NCBI GenBank assembly: GCA_050246115.1
Contig: JBFWWP010000043.1
Location: forward strand, 1-40,126
DNA: 40,126 nt
DNA from: JBFWWP01 sp050246115
Lineage (GTDB): Bacteria > Planctomycetota > UBA8108 > UBA1146 > JAJFFE01
Reading direction: 5' to 3'
This document shows positions 33,509 through 40,126 of the stretch, piece by piece. The notes beneath the pieces were generated by a model, which worked only from the letters and a program-made list of their open reading frames with translations, was not told the origin of the DNA and searched no databases. The stretch's first letter is position 1; every line of letters starts with the position of its first letter. Position numbers and translations under genes: made by a program.

Positions 33509-36500
33509 ATGCAAGGATCCCGCCCTCTCCCCCAGCTATTACGAACTCTCTGCGCGACGCTCGCGCTCCTCGGCTTCGGCGGAACGACGGCGTCCGCCCA
33601 GTCGCTGGGCGAGCGCGCAAACGGCGTACTCGGCCTCACTCAATCCGATTGGGTGCAACTCAACCTGCCCACCGATCTCGGTGGCTTCGCCAGCATCGAG
33701 GTCCCGATCCATGGCCAAACCTACACGCTCGAGGTGATTCCGCGGTCCATGCGCACCCCGGACTTCCGTGTGGTCGAGGTCGATGACCGGGTGGAAACGG
33801 TGGTCGCGCCCGGCCTGGTCGAGACGTTCCGCGGAACGGTTGTGGAAGAGCGGGGCAGCGTGGTGGCCGGCGGCCTCTTGCAAGACGGCCTCTGGGCACA
33901 GATCGTGTGGGCGGACGGCACTATGACCTGGGTCGAGCCGCTGTTCGGACGGGTCCCCGGCGCAGCGCCGGAAGATCACGTCGTCTACGCCGGCGACGCG
34001 GTGATCCCGGCTGGGGACTGTGGCGTGCTCGCGTCCACACTGACCCCCGCGCAACCTTTCGGCGCGGCGGCCTGTGGCGGCGACTTCTGCCTGGTCGACG
34101 TCGCCTGCGACGCCGACTTCCAGTTCTACAGTGCCCACGCCTCCAGCACCAGCTTCACCCGCAATCGCATTGAGTTGATCCTCAACATCGTGAGCCTGCA
34201 GTACGAGCGAGACATCCAGGTCTCGTTCCGCATCGGCACCATCCTCGTTCGCACCTCGGAGCCCGATCCTTTCACTTCGTTCGACCCGGCGACCCTGCTG
34301 GATCAGTTCCAGAACGAGTGGCAAGCGAACCAAGCGGGAACCACGCGCGACCTCGCCCACCTGTTCACCGGCCGCGACATGACGGGTAGCGTCATCGGCT
34401 ACGCGAACATCGGCGTGGTTTGCACGTCCAATGCGTACGGGCTCTCGCAGTCGGACTACACCACGAACTTCGCGAGCGCCACCGACCTGACCGCGCACGA
34501 GATCGGCCACAACTGGGATGGCACGCACTGCACGTGTTCCTCGCCGGCTCACACCATGAACCCGAGCATCACGGGTGCGAATCGTTTCAACGCCACCGAA
34601 ACGGTGCCGGACCTCATCGCCCACCGGAGCACTCGGCTGTGCCTGAGCGGCGGGGTCAACAACGATCTCGCCCGCAACGCTCTCGTCGTGTGCGCCGGCA
34701 CCTATGTGACGGACACCACCTATGCAACGCAGGATGGCAGCACCTCCTGCGGCCTCAACGCCAACCTCGACGTCTGGTTCCTGTACACGCCGCGTTTCGA
34801 CGGGAGCGCCACCTTCGATACCGAGGGCTCGACCCTGACCGACACGGTGCTCTCCGTGCACAGCGAAGCCGCGGGAACCACGGTCAACCAGATCGGCTGC
34901 AACGACGACGGCGGCACCGGGCTGTTGTCGTCCTTGACGCTTCCGGTCGTCGCCGGCACGTCCTACCTGATTCGTGTCGCGGGCTACAACAACACTGCCG
35001 GCGCGATCACCCTGAACATCGCCGGGCCGGCCTGCGAGATCCCGATCAACAACGCGTGTGCCGACGCCATCGACATCTGTCCCGGCGAGTACTACGGCAA
35101 CACCGTCGGAGCGACCAACGACGGCGAGGCCTCGTGCGGCACCTCGAACGCCAGCAAGGACGTCTGGTTCCGCTACGAGCCGCGCTTCAGCGGTCTGGCC
35201 GTGATCGACACCTGCGACTCCGAGTACGACACCGCGATCGGGGTGTACGCGAGCTGCCCGGGAACGTTGTTGACCGAGCTCGAGTGCGATGACGACGGCG
35301 GCCCCTGCGGCCTGCGGTCGCGCATCGAGTGGTCCGTGGTCGCCAACGCCGACTACTACATCCGGGTCTCAGGCTTCAACAACGCTTCGGGGGCCTTCAT
35401 TCTCAGCTTGAGTGGTCCACAGTGCGACTACGACAACTGCGGCGATGCCACGATCATCAGCTCAGGAACCTACTACGGTTCCGCGATCTCGGCCTCGAAC
35501 GACGGTGAGGCGTCGTGCGGCGGGTCTGCGAACAGCCCGGACATCTTCTATCGTTACACGGCTCCCTACACCGGCACCTTCTTCGCCACGACCTGCGGGA
35601 CCCATGACGTGCTCTTCATCGAGGACAGTGGCATGGACTCGGTACTGTCCCTGCACTCGTCCTGCCCCGCGACCACGACGAACCAGATCGTCTGCAACGA
35701 CGACTGGTCGGTGAGCAGCGTCGTTCCCTGCACGGACGAAGACCTTGGCACCCGCCGGGACTCGTCGGTCGCTACCCAGGTAACGGTAGGACAGGTCGTC
35801 TACATCCGCGTCGCTTCCTTCTCGACCGCCGATCCCAGCAACTTCGTCTTGACGGTGGGTGTCATTCCGCCGAACGACGAGTGTGCCGACGCGATTGTCG
35901 TCAACTCGGGCGGTACCTACTTCGGCAACCTCACGAGCGCCTTCAACGACGGTAGCGCAACCTGCGGACTGTCTAGTTCGAACGTCGATCTCTGGTACGA
36001 GTACACGGCGACCCAGCCCGGCACGTTGCAAGTAGACACGTGCGGCACTCACGACAATCCGAGCCTCAACACGGGCATGGACACCGTCCTGTCGCTCCAC
36101 TCCGGCTGCCCTGGCGACAATGCCAACCAGCTCGCGTGCAACGACGACTGGTCTTCCAGCGCCGACAACACCGCCTGCAGTGGCGACGACTCGGGCGTGC
36201 TCCGCGACTCGTACGTCGAAACCTTCATGACTCCCGGACAGACCGTGCTCATTCGCGTGAGTGGCTTCTCGAGTTCCCGCGGACCGTTCGAGCTACACGT
36301 CGACTTCGTGCCGGGAGCCCTGCCCGACTCGTTCCGTCGCGGCGACTGCAACGGCGACGGGGCCAACAACCTGGCCGACGTCGTCTGGTTGCTGACGCGG
36401 TTGTTCCCTCCGCAAGGCAACCCGCCGTCGCCCAATCCCTGTCTCGACGCGTGCGACGGCAACGACGACTCCGCCCTGAATCTGGCTGACGCCGTGGCCA

Positions 36501-36616
36501 TGCTGTCAGCGTTGTTCGGCAACCCACCGAACCCGCTGCCGGCGCCTGGCAATGGCTGCGGCTCGGATCCGACGGCCGACGCCCTGGATTGTGCAACGTA
36601 CGGCAACTGCCCCTGA
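33509..36616 (+). CDS. Secreted reprolysin-like (M12-type) zinc metalloprotease with four beta-rich repeats and dockerin-like tail
   Basis: 1035 residues. ATG-33509 has AAAGG about 7 nt upstream; signal peptide ends near TASA-QS (residue about 31). A propeptide-like region leads to the catalytic domain (about 195-385) with HEIGHNWDGTHC: His330, Glu331, His334 and His340, then HTMNPS as a likely Met-turn (Met350). This is the metzincin layout of M12/reprolysin proteins. Four repeats of about 120-150 residues follow (about 390-935), each with an opening CxxA or CGxA motif, a GEASCG or GSATCG motif, a WFxY or similar strand, NDD or DDD loops and an IRVxxF/Y strand, like pre-peptidase C-terminal domains. 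The tail (942-1035) has Ca-loops FRRGDCNGDG and DGNDDS and ends YGNCP. A strong hairpin lies just downstream. Confidence 0.92.
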   Translation: MQGSRPLPQLLRTLCATLALLGFGGTTASAQSLGERANGVLGLTQSDWVQLNLPTDLGGFASIEVPIHGQTYTLEVIPRSMRTPDFRVVEVDDRVETVVAPGLVETFRGTVVEERGSVVAGGLLQDGLWAQIVWADGTMTWVEPLFGRVPGAAPEDHVVYAGDAVIPAGDCGVLASTLTPAQPFGAAACGGDFCLVDVACDADFQFYSAHASSTSFTRNRIELILNIVSLQYERDIQVSFRIGTILVRTSEPDPFTSFDPATLLDQFQNEWQANQAGTTRDLAHLFTGRDMTGSVIGYANIGVVCTSNAYGLSQSDYTTNFASATDLTAHEIGHNWDGTHCTCSSPAHTMNPSITGANRFNATETVPDLIAHRSTRLCLSGGVNNDLARNALVVCAGTYVTDTTYATQDGSTSCGLNANLDVWFLYTPRFDGSATFDTEGSTLTDTVLSVHSEAAGTTVNQIGCNDDGGTGLLSSLTLPVVAGTSYLIRVAGYNNTAGAITLNIAGPACEIPINNACADAIDICPGEYYGNTVGATNDGEASCGTSNASKDVWFRYEPRFSGLAVIDTCDSEYDTAIGVYASCPGTLLTELECDDDGGPCGLRSRIEWSVVANADYYIRVSGFNNASGAFILSLSGPQCDYDNCGDATIISSGTYYGSAISASNDGEASCGGSANSPDIFYRYTAPYTGTFFATTCGTHDVLFIEDSGMDSVLSLHSSCPATTTNQIVCNDDWSVSSVVPCTDEDLGTRRDSSVATQVTVGQVVYIRVASFSTADPSNFVLTVGVIPPNDECADAIVVNSGGTYFGNLTSAFNDGSATCGLSSSNVDLWYEYTATQPGTLQVDTCGTHDNPSLNTGMDTVLSLHSGCPGDNANQLACNDDWSSSADNTACSGDDSGVLRDSYVETFMTPGQTVLIRVSGFSSSRGPFELHVDFVPGALPDSFRRGDCNGDGANNLADVVWLLTRLFPPQGNPPSPNPCLDACDGNDDSALNLADAVAMLSALFGNPPNPLPAPGNGCGSDPTADALDCATYGNCP

Positions 36617-36633
36617 GCCCGCTCTCCCCTGGA

Positions 36634-36685
36634 GGGCCCGAGCGACCTCAACCAGCCGAGTGGCTGAGCTGGGTCGCTCGGGCCC
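36634..36685 (+). terminator. Long perfect hairpin after the metalloprotease gene
   Basis: A 14-bp perfect stem, GGGCCCGAGCGACC (36634-36647) with GGTCGCTCGGGCCC (36672-36685). The 24-nt loop contains a smaller hairpin CAGCC-GAGT-GGCTG. It begins 17 nt past the stop. No U-run follows, but the stability and position favour transcript ending or 3' end protection. Confidence 0.6.
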
Positions 36686-36739
36686 GTAACTCATGAAGGA
36701 TTCGGGATTGGCCCGCCCGCTCCCCCCGGGCGCGGTACG

Positions 36740-36776
36740 CCCCGCTCCTCCCCGCCCCGCTCCGCTCCCCTTCCCC
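36740..36776 (-). promoter_or_regulatory. G-quadruplex-prone tract upstream of the kinase gene
   Basis: The minus strand has five GGGG runs in 37 nt, with loops of 2, 8, 1 and 6 nt; the plus strand is correspondingly C-rich. It lies about 135 nt before the kinase ATG, in the upstream region. A regulatory role is inference. Confidence 0.4.
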
Positions 36777-36910
36777 GACGCCGGTTCTTTCGCGCGCCCA
36801 CTGGAGCTGCGGCTTGACGCTCCCCGCATGGACCGGGACACTGGCCTCCGAGCCGCGCACATCGCGCAGGTCGCCCCCCCTCGGAGCCCGCAGCTCGCGT
36901 CGCAGGAATC

Positions 36911-39900
36911 ATGGACCCGAACCAGCAACTCGACAGCAGCGACCCCGGCCTCGATGCCGTCGACCGAATCGTCGACGAGTGGCTGGGAGCTCGACGTCGA
37001 GGTTCGGCCCCGGAGATCGAGGAGCTGATCCGGGCGCACCCCGATCACGCGAAGGAGCTGCGCGGCGTTCTTCCTACCATCGTGTTCCTCGATCAGGCTC
37101 GCGAGTCCTCATTCCCTCCGGCGGCGACCGGGGTACCCGTGGCCTTCGGCGACTACCGACTGCTGCGCGAAGTCGGGCGCGGCGGCATGGGAGTCGTGTA
37201 CGAGGCCGAGCAACTCTCGCTGCTCAGGCGGGTAGCGGTCAAAGTGTTGGCTTCGCACCACGCCACCGACTCCTCGCGCGAGCGATTCCACCGGGAAGCA
37301 CACGCCGTCGCACGACTGGAGCACCCGAACATCGTCCCGGTCTATGCGATCGGCGAGACCGGCGGTGTTCCGTTCATGGCCATGAAGTTCATCGAAGGTC
37401 GCTCCTTGGCCGACGTGATCGCCGCCGGCGGCAAGGGACTGTTGGACGACTCGACGTCTGACGGACGCGAAGACGGCACGCGATCGCGCGTACCTTCACG
37501 CTACCAACGAGTCGCGGCGCTGGGGCGCGACGTGGCACGCGCGTTGGCCTCGGCCCACGAACTCGGTGTGCTCCACCGCGACATCAAGCCGGGCAACTTG
37601 CTCCTGGACACGGAACTCAAGGTCTGGGTCGCGGACTTCGGCCTGGCCAAAGTCGAGCAAGCCGCGGACATCACCGTCAGCGGGGCGCTCGTGGGCACAC
37701 CGCGCTACATGGCTCCCGAAGCGATCCGCGGCTGGGCCGATCCTCGCGCCGACATCTACGGAGTCGGCGTCACCTTGTACGAGCTGCTCACCGGCCACCC
37801 AGCGTTCGAGAGCGGGAGTCAGGTCGAGTTGTTACGGGACATTCAGGATCGTGAGCCGGTACGCCCGCGCCGAAGAGACCCCCGGCTTCCTCGTGACCTC
37901 GAGACCATCGTGCTCAAGGCGATGGAGAAGGACCCGGAGCGCCGATACCCCACCGCCCGTGCGCTCGCCTCCGACCTCGACCGGTTCCTCGCCGGTGAAG
38001 TGATCGATGCCCGTCCCGCCTCGTTGACGTACCGTCTCGGTCGTTTTGCACAGCGGCATGTGCTCGCCGTTGCGGGGACGACGACGGCACTCCTCGTCGT
38101 ATTCCTCATGGCGCTCGGGTGGAGCTGGTCTTTGGATCAGGAACGGCGCGATGCGATCGCCGCGCGCGACCACGCCGACCAAGAAGCCTATGCCGCCAAA
38201 GTGAACTTGCTTGGCGCCAAACTGTGGGAGGGGCAGAACAGCGTAGCGGTCGCGCTCGCGTCCGTCCTCGACCAACACCCAGGCTCCTGGGAGCACCGCT
38301 ACCTCACGGCGCGACTCGACCCCTGGTTGTGGTCGACGACGCTCGCCGGTTCCGTTCAAGGTGTCGAGGTTCTCGCGCACGGCACGGGGACCATCCTGGT
38401 GCTCACGAACACCGGTCACGTCGTCGGCTTGGATCCTCGCGATGGTCACGTACTCGCCCAACGACAGACCCACGCTCCTTGGACCAGAACGATCTCGAAG
38501 AACGCCTTCGTGCTCGATCCGGCGGCTTCGGTGCTCCTCTCTTCTGCGCCAGACGGCGAGGTCGTCCTCGCGGACGCTGCGTCGCTCGCGCCCTTGCGTT
38601 CGCTGCGGATTCCCGACGTGCAGCACGCATGCTATCGGCCTTTGCAACGCGACTTCGTCGTCGTCACTCGAAAGTCCGTGGTGCGGGTTTCACTCGACGC
38701 CGAACCGGAGACCGTCGCGCAACTGCCGACGCCGCCGCGGCGAGTTGCGGTCGACGGTTCGGGTCTGCACGCCCTGGTCGTTGCCGATGCCCAGAGAACT
38801 CAGACACCCTGCCAATGGGTCGAAATGCTCACCGGCGAGGTTCGCGGTGTGAGCGGATTCGAAGACTTGATCGAGCGGATCCCCGGGACCGACCGCGCGC
38901 TCACGGTCTTCAATGACATTCAGCAGGACCTGCACTGCGCGGTGATCGGCGACATGCAATCCGGCGCCGTGGCCGAGCGCTTCGTGGCGCCGGAGCAGCT
39001 TCGGGGGGAGCTCGCGGTCTCCCCAGACGGCCAACGCGCAGCCGTGATTCCCATGTACAGTTCCCGGGTGTACGGCCTGGAGCTATGCGCCAACGGTAGG
39101 CTCTCCTTGGTGGGCGCGCACGAGGGGAGCTGGGTCGGCAGTGCGAAGTTCGTCGACGCGAACACGCTCATCACGGGCAGCACCGACGGCACCGTCCGTG
39201 CTTGGGACCCGCGGCGCAAACTCGGCGTGCTGAAAGTCGTCGAGACCGACGCATACTTCTCTCAACCCGTGGTCGACGAGCGACGCCGTCGAGTCGGCGT
39301 GCCCGACGGGACCAACAAGTTGGTTTACTGGTACGACCTGAGCGACGGTCGCTGCGTCGCACGCTGGGACCTTGCGAGCCTGGTCGGCGCGCCGGCGCAA
39401 ACCGTACTGCTCGATGACGGTGAACGCGCTGTCACGCTGTCGAATCGCGGCGAGCTGGTAGTCCACGAGGCGGCGAGCGGACGACTCGAGCGAGTCTTGA
39501 GAGAGCAAGCCGGACCACCCGCGAACTTCCCCATGCGGTTCGACGCCAGCGCCGATGGCCGGTGGCTCGCCGCTCCGACCCGACACGGCAGCGTCATCGT
39601 CTGGAATGCGCAGGAACTCACCCAACATCGTGAGCTTCGACGCGATGGCCCCCAGCCCGGAGGGGTTGCCTTCTCCCCCGACGCGCGACTCCTGGCCGTG
39701 GTCTACGGCGAGGAAAGAGACCCAGGCGCGTGCGTCTGGTGGGACGTGGAGTCGAGCCGCCCGATCGGACCGATCGAGACGTTCGCACATGGCCTCAAAG
39801 CCCTTGCCTACGATCCCACCGGACGATCGGTCGCCGTCGGCGGCTTCGATGGCGAAGGCTGCGTCATCGACGTGGTCACTCGCAAGCGTGTCGCTCTCCT

Positions 39901-40126
39901 GGGTGTCGGCACCGACGCGGGCCTCAGCTCCCCGACCTTCACACCAGACGGAACACGGCTCCTGGGACAAGCCAACCCCCGCGAGATCGTCGTCTGGAAC
40001 CCGCTCACCGGACATCGAATCCTCTCCGTGCCCGGACCCGACCGAACCTGGGGCACAGCCTGGCTCACACTGGCCGCCGACGGAACCTTGGTCGCCGCCG
40101 GCGGACGACGAGTCGAGATCCACCCC
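36911..40126 (+). CDS. Membrane Ser/Thr protein kinase with WD40-like C-terminal region, cut by window edge
   Basis: 1072 codons, open to the right edge. An N-terminal helical domain (DRIVDEWLGARRRG, IEELIRAHPDHAKELRGVLP) is typical of planctomycete kinases. The kinase domain has GRGGMGVVYEA (from Gly89 after Val88), Lys111 in AVKVL, HRDIKPGN (222-229, Asp224), DFG (Asp242) and MAPEAI, so it should be active. An insert rich in Asp, Ser and Arg (about 172-192) sits between the kinase lobes. One helix (about 384-405, VLAVAGTTTALLVVFLMALGW) puts the C-terminal part outside the cytoplasm. That part reads as WD40-like blades: ILVLTNTGHVVGLD, ITGSTDGTVRAWD, RHGSVIVWN, VAFSPDARLLAVV. It would sense an outside signal or partner. 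AGGA lies only 3 nt before the ATG, a weak site. An upstream hairpin and G-rich tract separate it from the metalloprotease. Confidence 0.93.
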   Translation, partial: MDPNQQLDSSDPGLDAVDRIVDEWLGARRRGSAPEIEELIRAHPDHAKELRGVLPTIVFLDQARESSFPPAATGVPVAFGDYRLLREVGRGGMGVVYEAEQLSLLRRVAVKVLASHHATDSSRERFHREAHAVARLEHPNIVPVYAIGETGGVPFMAMKFIEGRSLADVIAAGGKGLLDDSTSDGREDGTRSRVPSRYQRVAALGRDVARALASAHELGVLHRDIKPGNLLLDTELKVWVADFGLAKVEQAADITVSGALVGTPRYMAPEAIRGWADPRADIYGVGVTLYELLTGHPAFESGSQVELLRDIQDREPVRPRRRDPRLPRDLETIVLKAMEKDPERRYPTARALASDLDRFLAGEVIDARPASLTYRLGRFAQRHVLAVAGTTTALLVVFLMALGWSWSLDQERRDAIAARDHADQEAYAAKVNLLGAKLWEGQNSVAVALASVLDQHPGSWEHRYLTARLDPWLWSTTLAGSVQGVEVLAHGTGTILVLTNTGHVVGLDPRDGHVLAQRQTHAPWTRTISKNAFVLDPAASVLLSSAPDGEVVLADAASLAPLRSLRIPDVQHACYRPLQRDFVVVTRKSVVRVSLDAEPETVAQLPTPPRRVAVDGSGLHALVVADAQRTQTPCQWVEMLTGEVRGVSGFEDLIERIPGTDRALTVFNDIQQDLHCAVIGDMQSGAVAERFVAPEQLRGELAVSPDGQRAAVIPMYSSRVYGLELCANGRLSLVGAHEGSWVGSAKFVDANTLITGSTDGTVRAWDPRRKLGVLKVVETDAYFSQPVVDERRRRVGVPDGTNKLVYWYDLSDGRCVARWDLASLVGAPAQTVLLDDGERAVTLSNRGELVVHEAASGRLERVLREQAGPPANFPMRFDASADGRWLAAPTRHGSVIVWNAQELTQHRELRRDGPQPGGVAFSPDARLLAVVYGEERDPGACVWWDVESSRPIGPIETFAHGLKALAYDPTGRSVAVGGFDGEGCVIDVVTRKRVALLGVGTDAGLSSPTFTPDGTRLLGQANPREIVVWNPLTGHRILSVPGPDRTWGTAWLTLAADGTLVAAGGRRVEIHP

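Noticed and set aside
33125..33786. Frames running through the N-run
   Set aside because: They translate the gap as unknown residues and are artefacts.
33539..34861. Long minus-strand frame opposite the metalloprotease
   Set aside because: Antisense shadow of GC-rich coding sequence; contradicts the clear plus-strand gene.

Overview
The window is GC-rich bacterial DNA that most resembles a planctomycete (Planctomycetota). The clues are four secreted proteins ending in a Ca-loop, dockerin-like tail of the type common in that phylum, a membrane Ser/Thr kinase joined to a WD40-like region, a complete MoxR/Bat cluster, and several large secreted proteases. This taxonomic placement is inferred from protein architecture. 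A run of 100 N (33267-33366) shows that the window is a scaffold with at least one assembly join.

Left part (1-4353, minus strand): a lipoprotein alpha/beta hydrolase cut by the window edge, then a very large secreted protein alternating P-domain-like and Fn3-like modules and ending in the dockerin-like tail.

4929-15487 (plus strand): a tightly packed seven-gene Bat operon: MoxR AAA+ ATPase, DUF58 protein, BatD/DUF4381-like membrane protein, BatA-type VWA protein, a giant BatB-BatC fusion, BatD, and a TPR-SH3 BatE protein. Six of seven junctions overlap or are 2 nt apart or less; the other is 26 nt. The usual reading is a chaperone-like AAA+ ATPase acting on membrane VWA/TPR complexes in the envelope.

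15558-19054: an RluA-type pseudouridine synthase, a DUF4261 protein, and a divergent secreted GH113-like glycosidase with a possible short leader ORF. Then comes about 770 bp without a convincing gene, holding a structured dispersed repeat and a pure polypyrimidine mirror-repeat tract.

19829-28191: a secreted protein paired with a matrixin-type metalloprotease, a rhomboid protease/methyltransferase pair on the minus strand, a large S8 protease with the dockerin-like tail, and another secreted dockerin-tailed protein.

28454-33173 (minus strand): the most unusual unit. An ABC ATPase is translationally coupled to two ABC-2-type permeases, each carrying a C-terminal peptidase-MA-like domain. One has the full zinc site (HELAH plus EGLASF). 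In its partner the same positions read REQLL and AGFA, so it looks like a pseudo-peptidase. This suggests a heterodimeric exporter with one active and one dead extracytoplasmic peptidase domain.

33509-40126 (plus strand): a secreted reprolysin-like metalloprotease with four beta-rich repeats and the dockerin-like tail, a strong hairpin, a G-quadruplex-prone tract, and a membrane Ser/Thr kinase with a WD40-like region running off the right edge. No tRNA, rRNA, CRISPR array, transposase or prophage gene was seen.
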